From CBDCDJ01 sp965215355 (GTDB taxonomy: Bacteria > Deinococcota > Deinococci > Deinococcales > Trueperaceae): a stretch of 64,000 bases of DNA. This document shows positions 41,968 to 53,735 of this stretch, one piece after another; the first letter of the stretch is position 1, and each line of letters starts with the position of its first letter. Made by a program: the position numbers and the translations under genes. The stretch spans positions 1,674,001 through 1,738,000 of the forward strand of contig CBDCDJ010000007.1 in assembly GCA_965215355.1 (NCBI GenBank), in the 5' to 3' direction. A model generated the notes under the pieces. The model saw only the letters and a list, made by a program, of their open reading frames with translations. It had not been told where the DNA came from and did not search any database.

Positions 41968-43434
41968 TTAATGACCACACCTCAACCCTGCTAAGCAGAA
42001 ACGGCCAACCGTTCCGTTTCTTCCCTGTCCAACTCGTCTTTGCTCGCTTCTCCCGGATAGCCCGCAGGATACTCGCCGTTGAAGCAGGCCAAGCACGTTT
42101 TGGCTATTCCGACGGCTCTCGAGAGTCCCGCTTCGGAAATGTAGTGCAGCGAGTCGGCCCCCGATTTTCGCGCGGATTTCTGCGACGCTCAGGCTTGCCG
42201 CGGCGAGTTCTTTGCGGGCCGCGGTGTCGATGCCGTAGTAGCAGGGGTAGCGAATCGGCGGGCTCGAGACCCGGAAATGCACCTCCGTCGCCCCGGCCTC
42301 GCGCAACAGCTGAACAATGCGCCCCGAGGTCGTGCCGCGCACGATGGAGTCGTCGACCAGCACCACGCGCTTGCCCCGCACCGCGGTGGTCGGCGCGAGC
42401 TTGAGCTTGACCTTCAGGTCGCGCAGGCGCTGCGTCGGGTTGATGAAGGTACGCCCCGCGTAGGGTGACTTGTAGAGTCCCAAGTCGTAGGGAATGCCGG
42501 AGGCTCGAGCGTAACCGATGGCCGCCGCCAAACCCGACTCGGGCACGCCGACGACGAGGTCGGCCGCGGCCGGAGCTTCTTGGGCTAAAACCTCGCCCAT
42601 GCGGACGCGGGCCGCGTGGACGTCCGCCCCGTCGAGCGCGCCGTCGCCGCGGGCGAAGTAGATCCACTCGAACGCGCAGGGCGTCGGCGCGGGCGGCAAG
42701 ACTTGGGTCGAATGCAAACCCGCGTCGTCCGCCACCACGAGTTCGCCCGGCCGCACGTCGCGCACTGGTGTCGCGCCGATGACGTGGAGCGCCGACGGCT
42801 CGGAGGCGAACACGTAGCCGCCGTCCAGTTCACCGATAACCAGGGGCCGCACGCCGTTCCGGTCGCGCAGGCCGAGAATCTTGTTTTTGTCCATGATGAC
42901 CACGCTGAAGCCGCCCTCCAACTCGCCCATAGTTCGCGCGGTCGCGTCTTCGAGCGACAAGTGGCTGTAGCGCGCGATGAGGTTGATCATCACCTCCGAG
43001 TCGTTGGTGGTTTGAAAGACCGCGCCCTCGTCGAGCATCTGATGGCGCAGGGCTCGAGCGTTCGTAAAGTTGCCGTTGTGGGCCAAGGCCAACAGCCCCT
43101 TGTTCGAGCGCACCGTGAGCGGCTGCGCGTTGAAGCGCAGCGACGAGCCCGTCGTCGAGTAGCGCGTGTGCCCGATGCCGGTGTGCGTGCCCACAAAGCG
43201 CAGCGTGTCGAGCCGCGCTTCGGTGAAGACCTCGCTCACCAAGCCCATGTCCTTTTCGATGCGGATTTCCTCGCCGTTCGAGATGCAGATGCCGCAGGAC
43301 TCCTGGCCCCGGTGTTGCAGCGCGAATAATCCCAAGTGGCACAAAGCGGCGACGTCGGTAGGCTCGGTCAGGTGCACGGCGAACACGCCGCACTCTTCGC
43401 GGGGTTTGTCGAACTCGAAGGGGTCTCGGTTCAT
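41968..43434 (-). CDS. purF: Amidophosphoribosyltransferase with apparent C-terminal frameshift
   Basis: The enzyme makes phosphoribosylamine from PRPP and glutamine. The propeptide and nucleophile are in EECGVFAVH; GHTRYSTTGS and LAHNGNFTNA are the glutaminase motifs; VVLVDDSIVRGTTS is the PRPP loop. Fe-S type cysteines are seen in TPCAFEWIYFARG and IRYPCYYG. After EIRAKIG the frame diverges. Removing one base from the five-C run at 42158-42162 restores ADSLHYISEAGLSRAVGIAK and the Fe-S pair CLACFNGEYP, ending at 41991. So the gene carries a 1-nt insertion, or the sequence has a homopolymer error. It overlaps purL by 4 bp. Confidence 0.93.
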   Translation of the reverse strand: MNRDPFEFDKPREECGVFAVHLTEPTDVAALCHLGLFALQHRGQESCGICISNGEEIRIEKDMGLVSEVFTEARLDTLRFVGTHTGIGHTRYSTTGSSLRFNAQPLTVRSNKGLLALAHNGNFTNARALRHQMLDEGAVFQTTNDSEVMINLIARYSHLSLEDATARTMGELEGGFSVVIMDKNKILGLRDRNGVRPLVIGELDGGYVFASEPSALHVIGATPVRDVRPGELVVADDAGLHSTQVLPPAPTPCAFEWIYFARGDGALDGADVHAARVRMGEVLAQEAPAAADLVVGVPESGLAAAIGYARASGIPYDLGLYKSPYAGRTFINPTQRLRDLKVKLKLAPTTAVRGKRVVLVDDSIVRGTTSGRIVQLLREAGATEVHFRVSSPPIRYPCYYGIDTAARKELAAASLSVAEIRAKIGGRLAALHFRSGTLESRRNSQNVLGLLQRRVSCGLSGRSEQRRVGQGRNGTVGRFCLAGLRCGH

Positions 43435-45650
43435 GCCAGTGCCTCTCTCAAGGGTGCCTCATAGACCTCTTGCAGGTGTTGGACGGGGAACTCGAGCACG
43501 CCGGACGAGTAACGAAGTTTGAGGCTTTTTCCGCCGACGCGGCCCAAGTTCGTGTGGGGTACACCGTGCGCCTCCAACTCGGCTTCGACCTCGGCTAAAC
43601 CTTCCGGGCGCACCGCCACCAGAATACGCGATTGCGCCTCACCGAAAAGTAGCGCGTCGGCGCGAATGGGGCTGGAAAGTTCCAGGTTCGCCCCTATCCC
43701 CTCTCCCATCGCCATTTCTGCCAGAGCCACGGCGAGCCCACCTTCCGACAGGTCGTGCGCCGTGTCGCAGAGGCCTTTTTGAACGAGGCCGACGACCGCC
43801 GTTTGAACGGCTTTTTCGCGGGCCAGGTCGAGCCGTGGCGGCCTCCCTAGCTCGAGGCCGTGTTCTACAAACAAATATTCCGACGCACCGAGTTCGTCGG
43901 TGGGGTCGCCAATGAGGAGAACTACGTCCCCTTCACGCTTAAAGGCCAACGTCGCCCGCCTCAACACGTCATCCAGCACCCCGACCATGCCTACCGTCGG
44001 CGTCGGGTAGACAGCGACGGTGTCCCCATTCGCGCTGTACTGGTTGTACAGGCTGACGTTGCCGCCCGTGACGGGCGTGTTCAGCGCCAGACAAGCCTCA
44101 GCGAGGCCTTCGACGGCTTGCTCGAGCTGGTAGTACACCTCGGCCCGCGTCGGGTTGCCGAAGTTGAGGTTGTTCGTAATCGCCAGCGGCGTCGCGCCGA
44201 CGCAAGCGACGTTCCGCGCGGCCTCGGCGACCGCCAACATCGCGCCCTGTTTAGGGTCTAAATAGCAGTAGCGCGGGTTGCAGTCGGTACTCGCGGCGAC
44301 GCCCTTGGACGTGCCTTTCACCCGCAGCACCGCCGCGTCGCCCGCACCCGGCAGCACGACGGTGTTCGTCATCACTTGCTGGTCATACTGGACGAACACC
44401 GGCCGCTTGCTGGCAATCGTGGGGCTTGATAAGAGTTTGAGGAGCACCGCGCCCAGGTCTTGCGGCACGGGCACGTCGAAAGGCTTTTCTCTTTTTGCTT
44501 CGATGTCTGGATTCTCGACACCCTGCCGCGTGTAAAACGGCGCTTCGTTGAGGGCGGCGACCGGCATGTCGCCGACGGTGCGACCGCGCTCGAGCACCCG
44601 AAACATGCCGTGCTCGGCCACCTCGCCGACAACCACCGCGTCGAGTTCCCAGTGCTCGAGCAGCGCCAACAGTTCGTCTTCTTTGCCCGGTTCAGCAGTC
44701 AGCACCATGCGCTCCTGCGACTCGGAGAGGAGAACCTCCAGCGGCGTCATGCCCGCTTCGCGGCGCGGCACGCGGTCGATGAACAGGTCGACGCCCTTGC
44801 CAGCCCGGTAGGCCATCTCGCCGACGCTGCTGCTCAGTCCGGCCGCGCCCATGTCCTGCACGCCGACGACGAGGTTTTGCTGGATGGCTTCCAGGCAGGC
44901 CTCGAGCAGCAACTTTTCCATAAACGGGTCGCCCACCTGCACCGCGGGCCGGTCCGCACCGCTGGCCTCAGACAAGTCCGCCGAGGCGAACACCGCCCCG
45001 CCCAAACCGTCGCGGCCCGTTTTGGAGCCCACGTAGACGAGCTTGTTGCCCGTCGCGCCGACCGTGCCACTTTGCAAGTCCTCGTGCCGCAAAAGCCCAA
45101 GCGCCATCACGTTGACGAGCGGGTTTTCTTGATAGCAAGGGTGAAAAAAGACGTCGCCGCCGACCGTCGGCACGCCGACGGCGTTGCCGTACAGTGAAAT
45201 CCCGTGGACGACGCCGCCCAATAAATAGCGCGTGCGGTCGTTGTCGAGCGGGCCGAAGCGCAAGCTGTCGAGCACCGCCACCGGCCGCGCGCCCATCGCG
45301 AAGATGTCGCGCAGAATGCCGCCCACGCCCGTCGCCGCGCCCTGCACCGGCTCGACCGCCGAGGGGTGGTTGTGGCTCTCCATCTTGAAAGCGACCGCGT
45401 AACCCTCACCGATGTCGACCACGCCCGCGTTTTCGCCGGGGCCTTGCAGGACCTGGGGGCCTTTTGTAGGAAGACGCTTCAGCAGCGGCCGAGAGTTTTT
45501 ATACCCGCAGTGCTCGCTCCACAGCGCCCCGAACACCCCGGCCTCGAGCGCGTTCGGCTCGCGCGCGAGCGCCGCCACCACGAGGTCGAACTCGTCCGGG
45601 CTGAGCCCGAAAGTAGCCGCCCGCTCGCGCAGGCTCAGGTCGCTCGTCAT
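43431..45650 (-). CDS. purL: Phosphoribosylformylglycinamidine synthase, large subunit
   Basis: The 739-residue protein is the small-type PurL, which works with PurQ and PurS. Motifs include SEHCGYKNSRPLLKRLPTKG, KMESHNHPSAVEPVQGAATG, ATGNKLVYVGSKTGRDG, DMGAAGLSSS and KGTSKGVAASTD. It is followed by purF with a 4-bp overlap. The partner purQ lies upstream on the same strand but separated by the HAD gene; no purS was found in the window. Confidence 0.95.
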   Translation of the reverse strand: MTSDLSLRERAATFGLSPDEFDLVVAALAREPNALEAGVFGALWSEHCGYKNSRPLLKRLPTKGPQVLQGPGENAGVVDIGEGYAVAFKMESHNHPSAVEPVQGAATGVGGILRDIFAMGARPVAVLDSLRFGPLDNDRTRYLLGGVVHGISLYGNAVGVPTVGGDVFFHPCYQENPLVNVMALGLLRHEDLQSGTVGATGNKLVYVGSKTGRDGLGGAVFASADLSEASGADRPAVQVGDPFMEKLLLEACLEAIQQNLVVGVQDMGAAGLSSSVGEMAYRAGKGVDLFIDRVPRREAGMTPLEVLLSESQERMVLTAEPGKEDELLALLEHWELDAVVVGEVAEHGMFRVLERGRTVGDMPVAALNEAPFYTRQGVENPDIEAKREKPFDVPVPQDLGAVLLKLLSSPTIASKRPVFVQYDQQVMTNTVVLPGAGDAAVLRVKGTSKGVAASTDCNPRYCYLDPKQGAMLAVAEAARNVACVGATPLAITNNLNFGNPTRAEVYYQLEQAVEGLAEACLALNTPVTGGNVSLYNQYSANGDTVAVYPTPTVGMVGVLDDVLRRATLAFKREGDVVLLIGDPTDELGASEYLFVEHGLELGRPPRLDLAREKAVQTAVVGLVQKGLCDTAHDLSEGGLAVALAEMAMGEGIGANLELSSPIRADALLFGEAQSRILVAVRPEGLAEVEAELEAHGVPHTNLGRVGGKSLKLRYSSGVLEFPVQHLQEVYEAPLREALA

Positions 45651-45669
45651 GCGTTTGTTATATCACCTG

Positions 45670-45757
45670 AAAAGTACCGAGCTTGAAGTGAAAAGTACCG
45701 AGTAAAAACCACTTTTAACTTTCAACTCGGTACTCGGTACTTTCTACTCGGTACTTT
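45670..45757. repeat. Intergenic repeat with GTACCGAG / CTCGGTAC units
   Basis: Direct copies of AAAAGTACCGAG on one arm and ACTCGGTAC (three copies) on the other form a compound inverted repeat in the gap between purL and the HAD gene. The same ACTCGGTAC unit is present at 19595-19615. It could fold into a strong hairpin. Confidence 0.6.
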
Positions 45758-46582
45758 TTAGAACACCGGCACGTCCCGCGACAGCACGTACCTGTACAGC
45801 GCCGCCGCCACCGCGGCGCGGTCACAGTGGGGGGCTATCCAGTCGGCCTGGGCGAGCGCTTCGGGCGCGGCGTTGGCGGGCGCGACGCCGGTGCCGAGGG
45901 CGAACATGGTCGCGTCAGCGATGCTGTCGCCGATGCAGAGGGTGGGGGCGTGCTCGAGGCCCAAATAGCTCCGTGCCCAGCACACCGCGTTGCCCTTGCT
46001 GGCGGCGGCGGACATGACGCTCACCGTCTCGAGCGGGTTGTAGTGGCTCGGCGCGTAATAGTCGCCGGTCAGTTTGAGCCTCGCCCAGTCGTGCTGATAA
46101 AAAAACGCCCGCAACGGCACGCCGAACAAGCTCGCTGTGATGATGCGGTCGTAGTTGCCCAGGAGGCTCTCGAGCGCAGCATGGTCTGTCCTGCGGTAGT
46201 GGTGCGGGTCGTTGAAGGGGGCGCGGCCGGTGTCGAAGTTCGGGTGGAGCAGCGCCGCGTCCTGGTCGCGAAAGCTCCAGTGGTGCGGCGTCTCGCGGAA
46301 CAGCGCGACGATGTTGCGCGCCGTGGCGGGCTCGAGCGTTTGCGCCATCAGCACGGCCCCGTCCGGCGCGCACACCAGGGTGCCGTTGCTGACGACCAGC
46401 GGTGTGTCTAATTTGAGCGCGTCGTGAATGGGCTTCGCTCCAGCGTAACTGCGCGCGGTGGCGAGCAGCACGGTCGCGCCGAGGGCGCGGGCTTTCTCCA
46501 AGGCGGCGACGTTGGCCCCCAAAAGAGTTCCCTTGTCGTCCAAAAGCGTGTGGTCGATGTCGCAGGCGATGAAGAAGCTCAA
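45758..46582 (-). CDS. HAD-superfamily phosphatase (Cof/IIB type)
   Basis: The first HAD motif is at the N-terminus, FFIACDIDHTLLDD, with the nucleophile Asp; the second is VVSNGT; GDSIADATMFALG is the C-terminal acidic motif. At 274 residues with a cap between motifs it fits the Cof/IIB group acting on sugar or nucleotide phosphates. It is placed between purQ and purL in the purine gene row, but no nucleotide-specific feature can be seen. Confidence 0.82.
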   Translation of the reverse strand: MSFFIACDIDHTLLDDKGTLLGANVAALEKARALGATVLLATARSYAGAKPIHDALKLDTPLVVSNGTLVCAPDGAVLMAQTLEPATARNIVALFRETPHHWSFRDQDAALLHPNFDTGRAPFNDPHHYRRTDHAALESLLGNYDRIITASLFGVPLRAFFYQHDWARLKLTGDYYAPSHYNPLETVSVMSAAASKGNAVCWARSYLGLEHAPTLCIGDSIADATMFALGTGVAPANAAPEALAQADWIAPHCDRAAVAAALYRYVLSRDVPVF

Positions 46583-46584
46583 GG

Positions 46585-47280
<696 letters not shown>

Positions 47281-47283
<3 letters not shown>

Positions 47284-47311
47284 GGGGTAACTTTCACGGG
47301 GCAACCTTCAT
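47281..47311 (-). other. Two tandem minicistrons leading into purQ
   Basis: On the minus strand, ATG 47311 opens MKVAP, stopping at a TGA that overlaps GTG 47297 (GTGA). That GTG opens MKVTP, stopping at a TGA that overlaps GTG 47283, the purQ start (MKVAV). The period is exactly 14 nt. The units derive from tandem copies of the purQ start region. Confidence 0.7.
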
Positions 47312-47420
47312 AGGTTTCAGTGTACCCGTTCCTCGGTTCGACAACTGACGAAAGACCGAAGCGGGTGTGTTACCTTGCTCGAGCGAGAAACGTTCAAGAT
47401 GACGTTGCCAAAGGAGATTT

Positions 47421-50051
<2,631 letters not shown>

Positions 50052-50063
50052 CAAGCTTTACCA

Positions 50064-50097
50064 AAGAAACGGCGTGGAAAAAACCACGCCGTTTCTT
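50064..50097 (+). terminator. Strong hairpin after the nuclease gene
   Basis: AAGAAACGGCGTGG (50064-50077) and CCACGCCGTTTCTT (50084-50097) form a perfect 14-bp stem with an A6 loop. It lies just after the nuclease stop and before comEA. No long T run follows. Confidence 0.7.
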
Positions 50098-50122
50098 GTA
50101 GGGACGAGTTTTATACTGAGGC

Positions 50123-50620
50123 GTGCCGAAGCGTGAGGCGTTCATCATGTGGAGTTTGCTGGCGGTGTGTGTAACGCTCGCCGCGTTCAACCTCGTGCCG
50201 CGCCTGCTGGTGAACGAAGCGCCCGTCGCGCTCCAACAGCCCGACCTCACCGTGGCGGTGTCGGGAGCGGTGCGCGCGCCCGGCAGCTACGCGCTGCCCT
50301 GGGGCTCGAGGGTGGGTGACGCGGTCGAGGCCGCCGGGGGCTTTACGCTTCAGGCCGAGCAGAGCCTCGTCAACTTGGCCGACCCGCTCGACGCGGGCGA
50401 GGCGGTGTTTGTCCCTGCAATTGTCGCCGCGACCGGCGAGGTGCGCGTCAGCGTCAACAGCGCCAGTATGGCCGAACTCGACACCCTGCCCGGCGTCGGC
50501 CCGGCGACGGCGGCGCTCATCATCGAGGGACGACCTTACAGCAGCTTAGAGGACCTGTTGAACGTCAAAGGCATCGGCCCGAAAACGTTGGAGAAGTTGC
50601 GACCCAAGGTCAAACTGTGA
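50123..50620 (+). CDS. comEA: Competence protein ComEA
   Basis: The 165-residue protein has one membrane helix near the N-terminus (IMWSLLAVCVTLAAFNLV), a SLBB-like domain (LTVAVSGAVRAPGSYALP), and two helix-hairpin-helix motifs in the last ~60 residues (VSVNSASMAELDTLPGVGPA and LLNVKGIGPKTLEKL). This is the ComEA layout: an outer-face DNA receptor for natural transformation. GTG 50123 is the start. The stop overlaps the first GTG of the minicistron chain leading to comEC. Confidence 0.92.
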   Translation: MPKREAFIMWSLLAVCVTLAAFNLVPRLLVNEAPVALQQPDLTVAVSGAVRAPGSYALPWGSRVGDAVEAAGGFTLQAEQSLVNLADPLDAGEAVFVPAIVAATGEVRVSVNSASMAELDTLPGVGPATAALIIEGRPYSSLEDLLNVKGIGPKTLEKLRPKVKL

Positions 50621-50676
50621 AGGTTAAGTTGTGAAGGTCAAACTGTGAAGGCCAACTCGTGAAGGTCGAAGTGTGA
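50606..50676 (+). other. Five 14-bp tandem repeats forming a minicistron chain
   Basis: Units start at 50606, 50620, 50634, 50648 and 50662, each AAGG...GTG and 14 bp. Four five-codon frames start at GTG 50617 (MKVKL), 50631 (MKVKL), 50645 (MKANS) and 50659 (MKVEV); each ends in a TGA overlapping the next GTG (GTGA). The last TGA overlaps GTG 50673, the comEC start. The first overlaps the comEA stop. Each unit also carries AAGG about 7 nt before its GTG, as a possible ribosome-binding site. Confidence 0.85.
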
Positions 50677-52919
50677 ACGCCGGACCGGTGCTGGGCCGCG
50701 CTTCTCGGACTGTTCAGCCGAGCGAGGCCGCCCCCACGCCCGCGCCACCCTTCGCGCCGTGGTCGCTGCCGGCCGCCCTCTTTTTGGTCGTCGGCATCGT
50801 GCTGGCTTACCTGAACACGCCGCCGTTCGTCATGCTGGCGGCCACCCTACTACTCGCCGTGGCCTCGTTCGTTTTCGACCTGCGCTGGACGCTGCCGTTC
50901 TTGCTGCTGTTGCCGGTCGGTTTCGGACGGTTTGAGGTGTGGGACGCCGCGCCCAACCCGGTGGCGGCGCTGGCCGGCGAAATGATGAGCGTTTCAGGCG
51001 TCTTCGACGGGCAGGTGTTGAAGCTCGAGACCCCGGTCAAAGCCCGTGTCACGCTCTCGCCCAAGGGCGCGGTGAAAGCGGGGCGGGTGACACTCACGGG
51101 GCGCTTTCTCGAGCCGGCCGGAAAGCGCAACCCCGGCGGTTTCGACTACCACAGCTACCTGCGGCGGCGCGGGGTGGACGGACAAGTCCTGGTCGACGAG
51201 GTGGTGAGCTTCGTGCCGGCCGGGGTGAGCCTCAAGGAGCGCTTGCGGCGCGGCGTGGTGGCGGGCCTCAGCGCGCCCAAAGCCGCGCTCATGGAGGCGA
51301 TGGTCTTGGGCGTCCGCGACGACCTGGGCGACCTGCGCGATATTTTTTCAGCTTCGGGTTTAGCCCACGTCCTGGCGTTGTCGGGGCTGCACGTCGGCAT
51401 TTTGGTGGGTGTGCTGGGCTTTATGTTTCGCGCTTTCGGCTTGCGGCGCTACCCTTTTTTGATTCTCCTCGTCGTCGGCTACGTGGTTTTGGTCGGCCCG
51501 AGCCCGAGCGTGGTGCGGGCCGGGGCGATGACCTGCGCGGTGCTGGGCTCGCTGTGGCTGGGGGCCGGGCGCATCGAGCCGTGGCCGGCGCTGGCACTCT
51601 CGGCGCTGGTCGCGCTGCTCTGGAACCCGGCGTGGTTGTTCGACCTGTCGTTCCAGCTGTCGTACTTGGCCGTCATCGGCCTGCTGGTTTTCACCGAGCC
51701 GCTGACGCGCCTGGTGCTGGGCGAGGCGTACTACAAGGTGCCCTGGTGGCACTGGAAAAAGCTGGTCGTGGGCAGTGTGGTGGTGAGTCTGTCGGCGCAA
51801 CTCCTGACCCTGCCGCTCGTGGCGAGCAGTTTCGGCACGCTGCCGCTGCTGAGCCCGTTCGTCAACGTCGTCGCCATCCCGCTGGCGACGCTGCTGGTGC
51901 CGCTCGGCTTTTTTGCGGGCGTGTTCGGTCTGCTCTCGCTCGCCCTCGCGGGGGCGCTCAACGCGGTCACCGCGGTCGCGGCGGGCGCCATCATCACTTT
52001 AGCAAGGCTGGGCTCGAGCCTGCCCAACCTCGTCTGGGGCGAAGTAGCCGCGCTCGGCTACGCCTACTTTTACGTCGCGGTGTTCGCTCTCTCCCTGCTC
52101 GCCTGGGGACGGCTGCGGCCCTGGCGCGCGCTCCTCGTGGTGGCGACGGCGGGGCTGTGTTCGGCGGCGAGCGTGCCCGCGCACACGCCGCCGGAAATCG
52201 TGTTCATCGACGTGGGTCAGGGCGACAGCGCCCTCATCCGCCTGCCGGGCCGCAAAGAGATTTTGATGGACGGCGGCGGGACGCCGTTTTCAGACTTCGA
52301 CGTCGGTAAAAGAGTGGTCGTGCCCGCCCTGAAGGCTTTGGGCGTGGACGAACTCGAGCTTGTCATCGCCAGCCACTCGGACACCGACCACCTCGAAGGG
52401 CTGGTGAGCGTGCTGGACGCGCTACCGGTCGGTCGCCTCGTCGTCGGCGTGCGCAGCGAGGGCGACCCCGTGTACGACAACCTCATCGCGGCAGCAGAAC
52501 GAAACCACGTCGAGGTTGTCTCGGTCGTCCGGGGCGAGTCGCTGAGTTTGGGCGACGCCCGACTGGACATCCTCAACCCGACGCGACACCCGTTCGAGAA
52601 AGACAACGACAACTCGGTCACCTTCGTTTTGAACTACAAAAACAAGCCCGAGGCGATTTTCATGGGTGACTTGTCCGCCGAGCGCGAGCGGGGCATGGCG
52701 TTTCCCAAAGTCAAGGTGTTGATGGCCGGGCACCACGGCTCGAGAACCTCGACCAGCGACGCCCTGTTGCGGGCGGCGCAACCCGAAATCGTCGTGTTTT
52801 CCTACGGCCGCAACACCTACGGCCACCCCAACCCCGAACTTGTCGAGCGGGTGCGGGCGACGGGCGCGCTCGTATATGAAACCTTCAAAATGGGGGCGGT
52901 GCGGATTGGGCTCGAGTGA
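50673..52919 (+). CDS. comEC: DNA uptake channel protein ComEC/Rec2
   Basis: The 748-residue protein has N-terminal hydrophobic helices, the competence domain (LAHVLALSGLHVGILVGVLG, then PSPSVVRAGAMTCAVLGSLW) and a C-terminal metallo-beta-lactamase-like domain (IFIDVGQGDSALIRLPG-type segment, and HSDTDHLEGL, AGHHGSRTST). It forms the inner-membrane channel for single-stranded DNA in transformation. The start is GTG 50673, the end of a chain of minicistrons after comEA, so its translation may depend on reinitiation. Confidence 0.93.
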   Translation: MNAGPVLGRASRTVQPSEAAPTPAPPFAPWSLPAALFLVVGIVLAYLNTPPFVMLAATLLLAVASFVFDLRWTLPFLLLLPVGFGRFEVWDAAPNPVAALAGEMMSVSGVFDGQVLKLETPVKARVTLSPKGAVKAGRVTLTGRFLEPAGKRNPGGFDYHSYLRRRGVDGQVLVDEVVSFVPAGVSLKERLRRGVVAGLSAPKAALMEAMVLGVRDDLGDLRDIFSASGLAHVLALSGLHVGILVGVLGFMFRAFGLRRYPFLILLVVGYVVLVGPSPSVVRAGAMTCAVLGSLWLGAGRIEPWPALALSALVALLWNPAWLFDLSFQLSYLAVIGLLVFTEPLTRLVLGEAYYKVPWWHWKKLVVGSVVVSLSAQLLTLPLVASSFGTLPLLSPFVNVVAIPLATLLVPLGFFAGVFGLLSLALAGALNAVTAVAAGAIITLARLGSSLPNLVWGEVAALGYAYFYVAVFALSLLAWGRLRPWRALLVVATAGLCSAASVPAHTPPEIVFIDVGQGDSALIRLPGRKEILMDGGGTPFSDFDVGKRVVVPALKALGVDELELVIASHSDTDHLEGLVSVLDALPVGRLVVGVRSEGDPVYDNLIAAAERNHVEVVSVVRGESLSLGDARLDILNPTRHPFEKDNDNSVTFVLNYKNKPEAIFMGDLSAERERGMAFPKVKVLMAGHHGSRTSTSDALLRAAQPEIVVFSYGRNTYGHPNPELVERVRATGALVYETFKMGAVRIGLE

Positions 52920-52937
52920 AGCTGGTACGCTTGATTT

Positions 52938-53342
52938 ATGAAACCAGATGCGGCCTTACTAAAAGATATTCTCGCAAGTGTGGCTAATGTCGATTATCAA
53001 AGCTATGCTGTAAATGTTGACGAATTGCAGTTTGAAGAAGATGTGCCTAAGAACAAACTTCAGTATCATGTTAAACATTTGATTAAAGAAGGTTACCTAG
53101 AGGGGCAAATCATAGGCTTGGAAAGAGCCGGTAGCGTCATTTTAATCGAACGAATGACCGACAAAGGAGCGCTCGTCCTTGACACAGCAGAAAACCCAGC
53201 ATTTTTGGATTGGGTCAAAGAGAACACAGGTAGTGCTTTTGGGGATTTGATGAAGGGGATGGCAAAAGGCACTGCCTCTCTGGGTTGGGCTTTGCTCAAA
53301 CAATGGTTAGCCACACAAGGAGTAAGTCTTCCTGGTGTTTAA
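52938..53342 (+). CDS. DUF2513-like winged-helix protein
   Basis: The 134-residue protein starts MKPDAALLKDILASV; NKLQYHVKHLIKEGYLEGQI looks like a winged-helix recognition unit, as in DUF2513 proteins. The C-terminus is less clear (AFLDWVKENTGSAFGDLM). It is notably more AT-rich than neighbouring genes, suggesting a horizontally acquired segment together with the following toxin-antitoxin genes. DNA binding is an inference; the biological role is unknown. Confidence 0.7.
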   Translation: MKPDAALLKDILASVANVDYQSYAVNVDELQFEEDVPKNKLQYHVKHLIKEGYLEGQIIGLERAGSVILIERMTDKGALVLDTAENPAFLDWVKENTGSAFGDLMKGMAKGTASLGWALLKQWLATQGVSLPGV

Positions 53343-53409
53343 GTCCTGCACAATAAGATCGCATATCTGGATGAGGTTGGCTCAAGGACCTGGACTGCTA
53401 AAATACCTT

Positions 53410-53649
53410 GTGCTTCTTCGCTACTGCTCCGAAGCCCTCGAGCAAGCCGTTTACAAACAGCTTGAAGACGGCTCTTGGTTTGCCGAAATTCCGGGATTTC
53501 AGGGCATCTGGGCGAATTCAACAACGGTCGAAGCGACACGTGCAGAGCTTTTTGAAGTGCTTCAGGAATGGCTCTTACTCAAGCTCAAAGACGGTGATGT
53601 TTTGCCCGTCGTCAACGATCTTAACCTCAACACGCCGACAGCGGCTTAG
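53410..53649 (+). CDS. HicB-family antitoxin
   Basis: The segment EQAVYKQLEDGSWFAEIPGF and WANSTTVEATRAELFEVLQE then WLLLKLKDGD match HicB antitoxins closely. The start is uncertain: GTG 53410 gives the usual family length (79 residues), while upstream ATG 53371 or TTG 53335 give additional residues without homology. The adjoining hicA is broken, so this may be an orphan antitoxin. Confidence 0.75.
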   Translation: MLLRYCSEALEQAVYKQLEDGSWFAEIPGFQGIWANSTTVEATRAELFEVLQEWLLLKLKDGDVLPVVNDLNLNTPTAA

Positions 53650-53651
53650 AC

Positions 53652-53735
53652 GTGCCCACGGCAACTTCGCGGCGCGAGCTAATTCGTAGGTTTGAGCATT
53701 AGAGTTCGGCGACCCCTTTGCTTATCACAACATGT
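53652..53735 (+). pseudogene. Degraded HicA toxin
   Basis: Directly after hicB, GTG 53652 reads MPTATSRRELIRRFEH and then a stop at 53700-53702. Another frame continues with LEFGDPFAYHNMW, which resembles HicA (RELIRRLxxLGFEGPFxGGxHxFM). A frameshift plus loss of the 3' end has inactivated the toxin. It overlaps the end of the doc gene on the other strand. Confidence 0.6.
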
